A stretch of 64,000 nucleotides of DNA from Crocodylus rhombifer (lineage: Eukaryota; Chordata; Crocodylia; Crocodylidae). Both the position numbers and the translations under genes were made by a program. The stretch covers positions 620,001-684,000 of the forward strand of contig JAVSML010024359.1 in NCBI GenBank assembly GCA_038503035.1, read 5' to 3'. The number at the start of each line of letters is the position of its first letter. Position 1 is the first letter of the stretch. The notes beneath the pieces are model-generated. The model saw nothing but the letters and a program-made list of their open reading frames with translations. It had not been told where the DNA came from and ran no database searches. Shown here piece after piece: positions 47,233 to 59,140 of this stretch.

Positions 47233-47335
47233 ATCAGCTTTTTCATGTGTTGGCTATGCATATGAGGCTCTACAGTATTGACTCTGCATACAATCCATGG
47301 AGAAAGTTAACACAGCTTCCCGACAGGAATTCACA
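47233..47335 (+). CDS. UBR3: UBR3 exon (visible exon 7 of 7)
   Basis: This 103-base exon supplies two bases to complete the split asparagine codon and encodes QLFHVLALHMRLYSIDSAY and then NPWRKLTQLPDRN, ending with two bases (CA) before gtaagt. This is the QLFHVLALHMRLYS region of UBR3 as I recall it, beyond the RING on the way to the C-terminal domain. Acceptor is caccaattcag with an upstream T-rich tract. The split codon joins perfectly with the exon 17 kb upstream, which is strong evidence that they are consecutive. The next exon is not found in the remaining 16.6 kb. Confidence 0.94.
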
Positions 47336-48710
47336 GTAAGTATTTCAAAGTACCAAAAAGCAATATAGTTCTGTGTATAAAATAGTTCTTCCTCTTCACA
47401 TAAATGTTATAACGATAAATCTTCATTTAGCGATCTGAATTCCGTAGCAGGTAAAACATGTAGATTTATGTCCAGCAAACTTAACATATTTACTTGCAGA
47501 GATGAATTTTTAACTGTTTTCCATAAAAAATGAGAATTTCTTGTGTGAAGTAACACTCTTAAACCTAGTAAGCTCAATGTTTAGAGGGGTTAAGTGGGTT
47601 GGCAAGTTTCTGCCCCTTCAGGCTATATAACTCAGATTGCTGGTGGCCAGGGACAAAATACTGTATTAAGTATCCATTTAGAAATAGTATATGAGAGTTG
47701 ATAACTAAATGCGCATTGTAAGAATGTTACAGACACATGTAAAGGAAAGTGTTAGTTTAAGTAATTTATTGACATATTGGATTTTATAACAATTAAAATA
47801 GTGTGTTGAAATAGTTATTGCATTATTAATATTAACCTTCATAAAAACCTACTTACAAACTTTTCTCTTTTTATAATTCCTCATCTTTCTGCTTTTCTTC
47901 ATCCTCCATGCCTGGTGGACTTGTGCATAAAGGCTGGTGTGCCTTCAAATTGATTTTTGTTGTTTATGGCTGGGACAGTATAATCTGGCATTTAAGGGAG
48001 GAAATCATTAAAATGTTCAGACCTCCTTCTGGTTTGGCATTTTCTGCCTTTGCTTTTGGGCTGTGGCCTTATAATAGTTGTTTGCCACTATGTGACTGCT
48101 ATTTTGAATTATTTCCACATGGTCTTTATGAAGAACACTGGTTAGGGCCTTGCCACACATTCACTTGCAACAGTTGAAAATCATTGGAAAGCAGTGACCT
48201 ATTAAAATTAGCAAGTGTTAAGAGATAACCCTTGCCTGAAAGGGAACAACTTTGCAAGGCCTTGGAGGGCACTTAACACATGTAAAACTGCTTGGACCTT
48301 CAGCTTGCATTTTAACTGCACTTAATTAGTGTTAAGCTGGATGTGTGGTGCTACCTTAAGTTACCATTTCAAGGTTTTCTTCACACATGGACATTTTTTA
48401 CTGATCTTGTGGAGAAGATATTAGTTGACCCAGTAGAAAAGGCAATGTGGGAACTGCTTGTGCATTATTATGAAATATTTATGGTTAAAGTGAACTATGA
48501 GTCATGTCTGCTCAGAAATGTTAAGGGAAGAAGTATGAATGGCTACATAGATTGTTCTGTTTCAGCTTTCAAAGCAGGTTGAGAATCTATATCTTTGTGA
48601 TGTAGCAAACAAGTGTGAATGGATAGAAAGTAGAACACTTGCTGATGGGGGAACTGTGGTCTATACTTAGATGCTATATACTTAGATACGTATAAATAGA
48701 GTATACACTA

Positions 48711-49195
48711 GAGCCGCATCTACAAGAGACATTTACTGTGCAGTAGACTAATTAGCTACACAGTAATTTTCCTGGCATCTACTTCAGTGCCCCTATTAGG
48801 ATGGAGCAAACTAATTTGTAAAAACAAGTACTATCCTGCTGTGAAGTAAAAAAAAACTCCCTAGTAGCACACATGTAGATGCTGCCTGGTTGGCTGGGGC
48901 ACAAGAGTGCTTCAGTGCAGGGGCTGCTGGCTAGTCCCACGCTGAAGCTCCCTCTTGCCCCAGGCAGCCCACCTGTAACATAGAGCTGGATCAGAGGAGC
49001 CCCAGCTGGCAGGAGGCCCCAAGGGCCAGTCTGCCAGACTGGGGCTGCTCCCCCTCAAATAAACAGTGCATCTTATTGCTTTGGAGCTAATTGCTCCTGG
49101 GCGCATGTTCAAGTAGTGCGCCTGGGAGCAATTAACTCCGGAACAGTAAATTCCGAGTTTATTCAGACACCGTAATTACATGTGTAGACTTGCCC
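48711..49195. mobile_element. TIR element with internal hairpin
   Basis: Left end gagccgcatctacaagaga; right end, reverse-complemented, gggcaagtctacacatgtaa, sharing gcatctaca-like text. Both ends abut TA, possibly a TA duplication. Inside, gctaattgctcctgggcgc (about 49087) pairs with gcgcctgggagcaattaac (about 49119-49137) as a near-perfect hairpin. Confidence 0.5.
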
Positions 49196-50471
49196 TAGGA
49201 AGCTGTATATCAATAAAACCAGTATTTTAACAGGCTTGTTACTTTTCAAACTTGTGCTTTTTAGTTTCCTAAATATTTATTATAGTAATTCATGTAGTTT
49301 CAGATTTTCTAAGCATTAGGTCAACAGCCATTTTCCACAGTGGCTTCCAGTAGATGTCTGGGTAGAATTAAAGGTATTGGATTAGCCTTGAATGGTTTGG
49401 GAAATAGTTACCTGATAGGGTGACTCTGTCACCGTAACATACTGTCAGAGCTGAGATCAGCAGAGACCCTCAAGCTAGCATGCTTTCAGTAGAAATGAGT
49501 AGGATTGGTTACCTGGACATTCTTTATGAGGGCCCTTCTGTTTGGGCATGCATTACTTGCCTTTTCTGCCAGAGCCCAGATTCATTAACCTTCCAAACAT
49601 ACTGTGCAATTTCTTTAGGGCTGTTGAAAAAAGGATTGAAGAGGATAGTCCTTTATTTATGGACAGTACTTTTATATTAGTTTGGAGAGTGGGCTCCTAG
49701 AATTGCATTTTAGGAATTTGAAGAAATAAATAAAATCTTGAAGTGAAGGAATAGGTTTAGCTTGTAGCTCTCATGGTTCATGTAACCAGCTTACAGCACC
49801 TTTTGAAATATCACAACTAGTTTATTTTTTCTCAGTACAGTTGTGCCCCTCCCCCCACACCCACAAGATTGGCCACGGTCCACCCACACTGTGCCCCCCC
49901 AGTCTCAGGAGGCACCAGTCACCCATGGCAACTGGGATGCAATGGCACCCTGGGGTGCTGTGAGATTTCATTAGGGGTGCTATACTACCCCATCCCTGTG
50001 TGAGAAGGTAAATGCTTTCCCCATCCAATGCCTGCCCCAAGTACTCCAGCAGCGCCTGTGGTCACTGCTGCTGCCTTCTCCCACTCTTAACAGGTAGCCC
50101 TTGTGCTGGTGCCTCCCTGCCCTCTCCCTAGCCCCACCAACAGCACACTGCTGCAAGCATGTAGGCAGGCAGATGCATGGATAGAGTTGCACTTTACAGC
50201 CTGATTCATCTTCTCTACTCCTCCCATGTTCCTAGAGCCAGTGGGCTTCAGGGACAGTCTCTGGTGTATAGGAGTTTGCAGGAGCAGCCTCAGCAGTCGG
50301 GGCTTTGCTTGTCCCCTGAGGTACAGACCAAGGGTCAGGTGGGAGCAGATAATGCAAAGAGCAGGACATGGCAGGGTGAAAGGTCCTGCCCATACTGTCT
50401 TTAAGTGGCACCGGTTAGATCAGTGATTCACAGCTTTATGCTTCCCTCTCTATCTTTTTAGAATTCAGATG

Positions 50472-50566
50472 CTAGCTCAGTAGTTTTCAACTGGAGTGCC
50501 ATGAAATTCAGAAAAATGATGAAAGGGTATCTTGAGGCCTAAAAAGGTTGAGAACCATTGCCCTAG
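50472..50566. mobile_element. Very short hAT-type MITE
   Basis: Left end ctagctcagtagttttcaac; right end, reverse-complemented, ctagggcaatggttctcaac, agreeing at 15 of 20 positions. The gttctcaac terminus belongs to a common vertebrate hAT group. No convincing target duplication, and only about 95 bases long. Confidence 0.55.
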
Positions 50567-52781
50567 AGTATTTTAAAAATACCTCCCACCTACACTGAAT
50601 TTATTCTGTTACAGTTACTTTTTAAATTGTAAACAATCTTGGAAGGAGAATAGTTGCGTAATTATTTACTTGAAAGGAAAACCTTTTTTTCTTTTCAGCT
50701 TTGAAAATTATCTATAGAATACAAGTATCATTACAATATGTTTGTGCTTTTCTATAATTATAATCACTTTATTTAAATCAATATTTAGAAGAATGAAAAC
50801 TTCCTTGCTTTAGAGCTTATATGTTTATGTGAGTTTTCCTTTATCTGTACTAATTTGTACACAGGTCTGGAAATTTTGTGTCAAGGGTATCAGAAAATTA
50901 AATCCAAAGCTATTCCTTTGTTAAAAAAATTACACAGCAGCCACAGTCTGCACCAAGATCTGCTCCTATAATTTGGAAGAGTCCCAGATATCTGAGACAG
51001 CTTCTCTTGTAGTATAGCTCATTCCAGGGGTTGTGCAAATGATCCTTTCCTTGATTTAGAAGCAAGATGGCATTGGAGTATTTTTTTTGACAGAAACTGG
51101 TGACTTAAACTTTCTTTCTTACAGATTCCAAATTTTCTGATGTTCAGGATACACACAGCAATGTTCATGTGCTTTTACTGAACCTTATAGGATGGAGGAA
51201 TTTGATTGAGGATAGTAATGGATAGGGAACTGGGTTATTGGGAAGGGGAGATGGGAGAAAATTAACATTTTTGACACCCTTGGTTATCTTGGTTTTAGCT
51301 CTTGTACAGTACACAGATCATTGGATAATGTTTTATATATGTATATGCATCTTGCTAGAAAAAGTATTAATACAGTATCACATTTGTCACTCCCATGAGA
51401 AGTATAAGTACATGTACCTGAAATAACAAGCAAAAAGATTTTATAATCAGAACAACTTAAAATAATGTGAATTATTTTGTAAATCAGCAAAGCTAGGTCT
51501 AATTAGCTTTGAAGCTTCTGGAAATAGGCTGTAAGGGTAGTATTTATTATATTGGGATGAATTAGGTTGTTGGGTTTTTTGTGGGAGCGGTGTTCTTTTG
51601 AGCCAGTGGCATATTGCATAGTGTTTGGTCTTCATTTTTAAACACCTTGTGCTTCAAGCATTACAAATCTGAGTGTATAGGAGTATTTGTGATTTACCGC
51701 AGAGTAAAAGGTGCTGGGTCTTTACTGTATGTCGTATTGTATATGAGGTTACTCTCCAGTAGAAGCTAAACTAGAACAGCTTAGCTCTCCATTAGAGAAA
51801 GAGAAGTTACAGGAGGGTTAGCTTATTGCAGAATAAGAGCATGCATATAGGCAGTTACTGTGGAGCAGTTAACGCATGGTACAGTCTGTGCTAAATTGTT
51901 TATACGTTCATACCCTGTGATAGTTTTAAACTGAGTTCCCCACGTGGGCCAAATTTTCTCTGATTGCTATGTTGACAGATAAAATGTTTTTTGAAAAGAA
52001 TGCTGATATTGAGCATGGAGGAGTCACTGATATATATCCACTCTGGGTGAAACTGTCCATAGAAAGAAGTTGTTACCCCTTGAAGTAAGAGCACCGAAGC
52101 AGTAAATGAATTGTGCAGGGTAAAACATTCTTAACAGGGCATGTGCTCCGAATCATTTTTGAGGGTCTTTTTTGGTTTCAGAGCAGCTACATGAAATAAA
52201 GGAATGGTCAGGTCCCCTTCTGAGACCATGCAGTCTTAACTGTGCAGCTATGATATTAGGCTTACATTAGGTTTTTCAATAACAGTAGCATAACAATGGA
52301 TGGACAAGCAGGGAGAGATCTGGGCACTGGAATGGAGGGTGGGGTGGGGTGGAGTACCTTAATGCCTTCTGTCCATTCAAAACTATGCACAGAAAAATTC
52401 AAAATTATGCAAAGTTAATTACTTTCATTTTTTTACAAATTCAATAAAACACTATTTGAACCTTCTTTAGAAATATAGGCAGGTACTTTGTATTTATACA
52501 ACTATATAACATATTATATCACAGAATCTTTAGTGCCTTACCATTCCATGAACAAAAATAAAAGTGTCCCCCAGCAGGTGGGATTTTTAAAACTAAATAA
52601 AACTGTTAGGACTTGTTATACTGATATTAGATTTTCTAATTTTCAGCAAAATTACTCTTTTTTTCTTTTTCAGTAAATTAGATGCTCATTTTTTTCAAAG
52701 TTCAAAACAAAATCAATTAAATAAAGGAGTGCTAAGAGTCCTTGCATGCACTGTAACAAAATTATTGCACAGTGATATTGC

Positions 52782-52823
52782 GTTCTTCACACAGTACAGT
52801 ATAGTACCTGTCACAGTACAAAC
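52782..52823. repeat. Inverted repeat arm, 42 bases (partner at 54785-54826)
   Basis: gttcttcacacagtacagta and the following 22 bases are the reverse complement of 54785-54826 with one mismatch. This arm lies outside the CR1, about 55 bases beyond its 3' end; its partner lies inside the CR1 coding region. Confidence 0.9.
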
Positions 52824-52876
52824 AAAACAAATAATAATAAAATAAAGCATCAATAATACTAAAACAAAAATGTATT

Positions 52877-55715
52877 TCATAGATTCATAGATGTAAGGGT
52901 CGGAAGGGGCCTCAATAGATGACCCCCTGCATAGACAGGAAAGTGCTGGGTTCAAATGACCCCAGCCAGATGCCCATCCAACCTCCTCATGAAGATCCCT
53001 AGGGGAGGGGAGAGCACCACCTCCCTTGGGAGCCCATTCCAGACCTTGGCCACTTTAACTGTGAAGAAGTTCCTCCTAATGTCCAGTCTAAATCTGGTCT
53101 CTGCTAGCTTATGGCTATTATTTCTTGTGACCCCCAGGGGCGCCTTGGTGAGTAGAGCCTCACCAATTCCCTTATGTGCCCCCATGATGAATTTATAGGC
53201 AGCCATAAGGTCTCCTCTCAACCTTCTCTTGCAGAAGCTGAAGAGGTCCAGGTGCCTTAGTCTCTCCTTGTAGGGCTTGGCCTGCAAGCCCTTAAATATA
53301 TGAGTGGCCCTCCTCTGGACCCTCTCCAGGTTATCCACATCCCTCTTGAAGTGTGGCACCCAAAACTGCATGCAGTATTCCAACTGCAGTCCGACCAGCT
53401 TCCGTGCTACCGAGCAGGTCATTTCCTAGGCAGTAGGGGTGCTGGACATTTTTCCTCCCTAGGTGCAGCACTTTGCATTTCTCCTCGTTAAATTGCATTT
53501 TACTGCTTTCTCCCCATTTGCCCAACCTGTCTAGGTCTGCCTGCAGTTGTTCCCTGCCCTGTGGTGTGTCCACTTCTCCCCACAGTTTTGTATCATCTGC
53601 AAACTTGGATAGAGTACACTTCACTCCCTCGTCCAAGTCACTGATGAAGACACTGAAGAGTATCGGTCCAAGGACTGAGCCCTGCAGGACCCCACTACCC
53701 ACTCCCTTCCAGGTCAATACTGACCCATCCACTACTGGTCTCTGGGTACGACCCTCTAGCCAATTTGCCATGGACCGGACTATGTAATCATCCAAGTCAC
53801 AGCCTCTTAACTTGTTCACCAGTATGGGGTGGGATACCTTCGAGGGCCTTCCTGAAGTCTAAGTAAAACAATATCAACTCCTACTCCTGTGTCGAGGTGT
53901 TTTGTAACCTGGTCATAAAAAAAGACTAGATTAGTGAGGCATGATTTACCCGCTACAAACATGTGCTGGTTTCCCCTCAGCATAATTTTTCCTGCTGGGG
54001 TCTCACATGTATGAGCCTTAATAATCTTTTCAAAGACTATAGTAGCCTGGCTCTTCCTTCCTCCTTCTCTTGAAAATAGGGACCGCATTGACCCTTTTCC
54101 AGTCCTCCGGGACCTGTCCCGTGTGCCACGAGTGCTCAAATATTCTTGCCAGTGGCTGTGCAATGATAGCCAGTACCTTCAGTACCCTCAGATGGAGCTC
54201 ATCCGGGCCTGCCGACTTAAACACATCCAGTCCTTCCAAGTCACTCTGCAACATCTCAGGGTCAACGCTTTGTAGTCTGGTGCTCAGTTGTTACGTCTCT
54301 ACCATGTGAGACTCGTCTTGCCCCTCGTTTAGGAAGACTGAGGCAAAGAACTCATTGAGGAGTTCAGCCTTGTCCTCCCTGTCTGTCACCAATTGCTTTT
54401 GCCCATTTAGTAGTGGTGCTATACTGCCCTGGGCCTTCCTTTTACTCCCTATATATCTGAAAAACAGTCTTTTGTCATACTTAACTTGGGATGCCATCCT
54501 CAGCTCCATGGTAGCTTTGGCCTTTCTAACTGCCTCCCTACAACTCCAAGCTGAGGAGGCATACTCCCTGTTTCCACTGCTTATATGCCCCGCTTTTCTC
54601 CCTTAGGATTTCTCTGGTCAGCCAAGGAAGCCTCTTGGCCCCTTTCCCTGTCTTCCCCCTAATCGGAATCATCTCCCCCCGTGCCCGAAGGATCGTTTCC
54701 TTAAGGCACAGCCACCCTTCCTGGACTCCCATCTCACCAAATCTCCTACTCTTCAGTGTGTCGTTGACTAAACGCACTGAATGTGTTTGTATTGTGACAG
54801 GTACTATACTGTACTGTGTGAAGAACTGAGTTTGCTGAAGTCGGCCTTCCTGAAGTCTAGCACTTCCACCCTACTAATTACCTTACCCACTCTACGCCTT
54901 ATGATGAATTCTGTTATTTGATGGTCACTGTCCCCCAGGTGACCACTGATCTGTAGGTCCCCTATCATGTCATCCCCCTGTTGCCAGTACCAGGTCCAGT
55001 AAGGCATTCCCTCTAGTGGGACCATGTACCTCCTGTGTCAGGTGGAGATCCTGTACACAGGATAGGAACCTGCGTGAACGGTGGGAATTTGCTGTCTGCG
55101 TCTCCCAGCAGATGTCAAGGTAGTTTAGGTCCCCCATGACTACCACCTCCCTAGTCTTTATGGTTTCCGAGAGCTGCCTCAGGAGTTCCAAATCTAGTTC
55201 TTCCCCTTGGAGTGGGGGTCTGTAGCGACCCCTACTACCAAATCCCTTTCTCTTTGACCTCCATGTATCCTAACCCACAATCCTTCTACTTTCTCCTCCT
55301 CTGATTGCATTTTGATAAGGGTCGATGTATAATGCTCCTTGACATAGAGTGCAACCCCTCCCCCTCTCTTCCCCACTCTATCCTCTCTGTATAGCTTATA
55401 GCCCTCAATGTGTACCGCCCAGTTGTGGGTAGAGTCCCACCAGGTTTCTATTAACCCCACTAAGTCATAAGTGTTCTCTGCAAGCAGGAGTGCTAGTTCA
55501 TCCTAGCATTAGTGTATAGGCACTTGAGCCCTGTTACTGGCGCCTTTGTTGCCCCCCAGCTCTGATGCCCAATGGGCCCCTTACTGCTTACCTGCTTATT
55601 GCTTACCTGCGCTGTACTGCTGGATATCCCGTGGAATGCAGGTTCCTGATGACTATTTGTTAACTTTAAAGTCGTTTTAAGTTCCAAGGTTGAAATAAAG
55701 GAAGACAAGCTCTTT
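52877..55715 (-). pseudogene. Near-complete CR1 LINE ORF2, broken by frameshifts
   Basis: Read on the minus strand, the order is as in CR1 ORF2. An N-terminal CLYTNAR motif lies near 55500. An AP-type endonuclease follows in pieces (GLIETWWD near 55455; VVVMGDLNYLDICWE near 55140). Then comes the reverse transcriptase, with GVLQGSVLGPILFSVFISDL and the FADDTKLWG active-site motif near 53600, and the C-terminal LEYCMQFWVPHFKRDVD region near 53370. It ends with tcatagattcatagat (plus-strand view), the CR1 3' terminus. At least nine open pieces in different frames are needed, so it cannot encode an active enzyme. The good preservation of motifs suggests a moderately recent insertion. The 5' limit near 55715 is approximate, and ORF1 is not seen. 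Confidence 0.92.
54785..54826. repeat. Inverted repeat arm, 42 bases (partner at 52782-52823)
   Basis: Located inside the CR1 between the end of one coding piece (…DFRKADFSKLS) and the start of the next (RLVNDTLKSRRF). In CR1 sense it introduces an in-frame stop and a frame change, so it looks like inserted sequence. Confidence 0.85.
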
Positions 55716-55817
55716 CAATTTGTCTTCTGAAACAGAATACCTGTGATTTGGAAAGGACAAGGTTGTACAGTGAGTTGCTCCACTGTGCATCAGCTCTTCA
55801 TTACAGCATTTATGTAA

Positions 55818-56667
55818 CAACCAAATCATATACTAAAAATCAAACATCTATTATAACATATTTTAATTTTATTTAAAAAAAAAAATTTTGTCCTGATTGA
55901 CGTGTGTTTGCATTGTGTATATAGAGGTGATTGCATAATAGCTCAAAAATGAAGTCTTACTCTTGTACATTGGGGGTTGGGGGGAGTATAGTGTGGGTGG
56001 GATTTGTAGGAGGGTTTGTGAAGGTGTGTTTGTGGGATTTGTGGCAGTGGTTGTGAACTGGTGCGCGTGAGCGTGTGGCTTGGGGGCCAGAATGGAGGGT
56101 TGTGGTGTTTGTGGTGGCAGGGTGCTAGCATGGGAGTGTATGGGGTTTGTATGGATGGGTGTGGGATTTGTGGGTGTGTGTGGGCCCCTTGCCACATGCA
56201 ACCTTCCCCACTTTCCCCCTCCCCTCTGCCAGTGGCAGCAGCAGTCAGTGCTCATGACAGGCAGTACACCCCCCCCACCCAGTGGCCTAGCCCAGCCCAG
56301 CCCAGCCTGGCCTACTGGTAGATGCCTTCAAGCCAGGGTGGGTTGGCTCCATGGCAGCACATGGGGCTCACAGCACTTCAGGTGGGACCTGCACAGGGCT
56401 GGGCTGGACCAGCTCCCTGCCTCCCCACGTGGCTCCCTGCTGGAGTGCTGGAAGCTCCTTATGGAGGTACAGAACCAGCCCAGCCCGATGACAAGTTGCT
56501 CCCACCTGCAGTGCCACGAACCCTTCGTGCTACCATGGAGCCAGCCTGGTTCGGCTCTAAGGCCTGTACCAATGGGGTGGGCCTGGACACATGCAACCCC
56601 CAGGACTCGGCTAGAGCTGCACGCCATTGGGAGGCTCTGCCTGCTGTGACCATGAGCATCCTGAGAG

Positions 56668-56709
<42 letters not shown>

Positions 56710-56830
56710 GTGGGGACTGTGCACCATGGGCATGTGGGCAGGAGGCATGGGGCAGGGGAGCCCACACCCACCTCTCCCTCCTGCAGGCAGAAGCTCCCCG
56801 CCCCATTCACCAGCTGTCCAGTCATGCACC
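55818..56830. mobile_element. Relative of the 19985 hAT element, both termini missing
   Basis: Text from caaccaaatcatatactaaa through cataatagctcaaaaatgaa parallels 20190-20335 of the complete element. It is followed by the same order of a G/T-rich tract (55970-56185) and a GC-rich, CTG-containing block. The canonical hAT ends are not visible at either side. It starts about 100 bases from the 5' limit of the CR1. Long frames on both strands are artefacts of the composition. Confidence 0.65.
56669..56707. repeat. (CTG)13 trinucleotide repeat
   Basis: Thirteen uninterrupted CTG units within the GC-rich block of the hAT relative. The related element at 19985-21492 has a shorter CTG run near 21255. 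Confidence 0.97.
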
Positions 56831-57294
56831 ACTGTACTCGGTGCCTCACATGGGACTCCCCATGATACGTCATTTGAAAGCACCATGCTTCTATTGTGAA
56901 TCGAGCCCTGACTCGCATAGTTGGCTTTTACTGTTCTTATGTTATAAATTAGTAAATTTCAACCCTCCAACAAGCCAAAATGAATGGGACTGAAGTAAGG
57001 CAAATTATGCAATATTATGCAATTATATGACTGTATGTTTTATACAGAAAATTACATGGGTGTATAATTGTATAATTCCCCAGGATGTAAACTGTTTCTG
57101 AACCCTGACCTCTACTGCAGGTTGTGACCTATGGCTTGTACTTCTTTTCCTGCAAGTACAAGTAGCAGTTTAGGTTGTGTTTGTAAAGTCTCTGTGATAG
57201 GCCCCATCCTTCTTCTCCTGCATCAGATATTTGGCCTGACAAATGCAAATATGTCTTTATTTCAGAATTCTACCATATTTCTGCTGAGTGAATT

Positions 57295-57983
57295 CATCAG
57301 TGCAGAGGCAGAAAAGAATCTTGGAATCATTATTGATGCCAAAATGAACATGGGCCGGCAGTGTGGGGATGCAGTCAGGAAGGCCAGCCATACCTTGTCA
57401 TGCATCCACAGATGCATCTCAAGCAGGTCCAAGGAGGTGATACTCCCCGTCTATGCGACACTGGTCAGGCCACAGTTGGAGTACTGCATCCAGTTCTGGG
57501 CGCTGCACTTCAAGAAGGATGTGGACAACATGGAGAGAGTCCAGAGGGGGCCACTCGCATGATCAGGGGGCAGCAGGGCAGGCCCTACAAGGGGAGGCTA
57601 AGGGACCTGAACCTGTTCAGCCTCCACAAGAGAAGGCTGAGGGGGGATCTAGTGGCCTGTTACAAACTAGTCAGAGGGGACCAGCAGGCATTGGGGGAGT
57701 CCCTGTTCCCAAGCACTACCAGGAATGACTAGAAATAATGGTCACAAGCTGGCAGAGGGTAGATTCAGACTAAACATCAGGAGGTGCTACTTTATTGTCA
57801 GGGCAGCTAGGATCTGGAACCAACTTCCAAGTGAAGTGGTGCTGGCTCTTGCCCTGGGGGTCTTTAAGAGGAGGCTAGATGAACACCTTGCTGGGGTCGT
57901 TTGACCCCAGTACTTTTTCCTGACAGATTGAAACTTGATGATCTGCTCAGGTCCCTTCCGACCCTACCAACTATGAAACTATA
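57295..57983 (+). pseudogene. CR1 LINE 3' fragment with partial ORF2 C-terminus
   Basis: Encodes the end of CR1 ORF2: LGIIIDAKMNMGRQCGDAVR, then VRPQLEYCIQFWALHFKKDV. After a frameshift near 57555 it continues as RMIRGQQGRPYKGRLRDLN. The 3' end gatctgctcaggtcccttcc and ctatgaaactat matches the CR1 terminus. It is the same region as 52877-53420 but in opposite orientation, so the two form a long diverged inverted pair. Confidence 0.9.
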
Positions 57984-59121
57984 CATAATCCAAAAGAGTT
58001 AGGAGAAGCAGAAAATAACATTTTCCATTTTGTTTCCACCCCACATCCCACCACCATCTGTCTGCTTTCACACACCTCCTATTCCCACCCCTCAGTATCC
58101 CCTGAAGATTAACACTGTTAGAGTTTTGAAGATTATAGTTTTAAATAAGACCATTTGTAGTTGGGGAAAGATTTCCTTGTCTTTGTTTGGTTCCTTTTCC
58201 CTCCCATGTGGCATAAGAGGTGAAACAGAGTAAACCGGAGATTGAGACATAATTTGAGCTTAAAGCTCACTCAGGTGCCACAGAAAGGGAGAGTACAGCA
58301 TTTCTACACTTGCTTTCCAGCCCATAAACACTTGTTCTGACAAGAAAAGGAATTAGTAGTTTAGACTGCTTGTTGGAAGCTCTTCATCCACTCTTGCCAG
58401 TCATGGTGCTCCTTGAGATACCCAGCTTATTCTTCCTAAGCAGAATGAACTTTAATCACCATTCATGGTTTCTTCAAGGGAAGTCCAAAGGTTCCCAGTG
58501 AAAACACCCCACCTAACCCATTTTTAAAGGTAATTGTTCTGTCGTTCCATCCGAGATTCTTAATATAATAAATTGAATGACTTGGCAAGGAATCTATTAG
58601 GGATGTTCCTTTTCACCTCTCCTTGAGGTCTACTTTGGGAGGAGGCAGTGAACTGATATTCAGAATTGCTCATCCCGCAGTATTTCTGTGGGCTCAGGCC
58701 AAAAGAGAGCACAGAATAAAAAAGAAGGACTGTTCCCCCTTCCATGACCTCTCCCTCAAAAGGCAAAGGAAAATTACAAAATCCTGAAAGAACCAGGAAT
58801 GCCCACAGAGTTCCAGATCTGCTTCTGTGAGTCCTAGTTCCTCCACCAGAGAAGAGGAACATTGGGTTGTGAGTCATGAGACTCTGGCAGGTGTGGAATT
58901 CACTTTCCCAGTTTGGCAAGGCTGCAGAGAGAACAAGTCCTTAGGCACAATAGTCTTCCATGTACTTCTTTTCATACAGAAATGCTCTGAAGATGAGTGG
59001 AAGAGAGAGATTGAATCTGGAAAAGTTTATTTTTATCTTGAGATCTAAGCAGGGAGAGATTCAACAGGGTGGGAGATGTAATCAGAGAATGCCGAAGGGC
59101 AGGTTCCTTCCAATGAAAACT

Positions 59122-59140
59122 AAAAAAAAAAAAAAAAAAA
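59122..59140. repeat. Poly-A run, 19 bases
   Basis: A 19-base A homopolymer. No retroposon body is recognisable upstream, so I treat it as a simple repeat. Confidence 0.95.

Noticed and set aside
48100..48180. Sequence containing ctttatgaagaacactgg considered as the next UBR3 exon
   Set aside because: No acceptor in the required phase and the translation does not continue the UBR3 sequence after the PDRN segment.
56080..56993. Overlapping frames of 189-223 residues with poly-leucine, poly-cysteine or poly-alanine from the CTG repeat
   Set aside because: Composition artefact of the GC-rich transposon core. Frames overlap on both strands, with no conserved motif.
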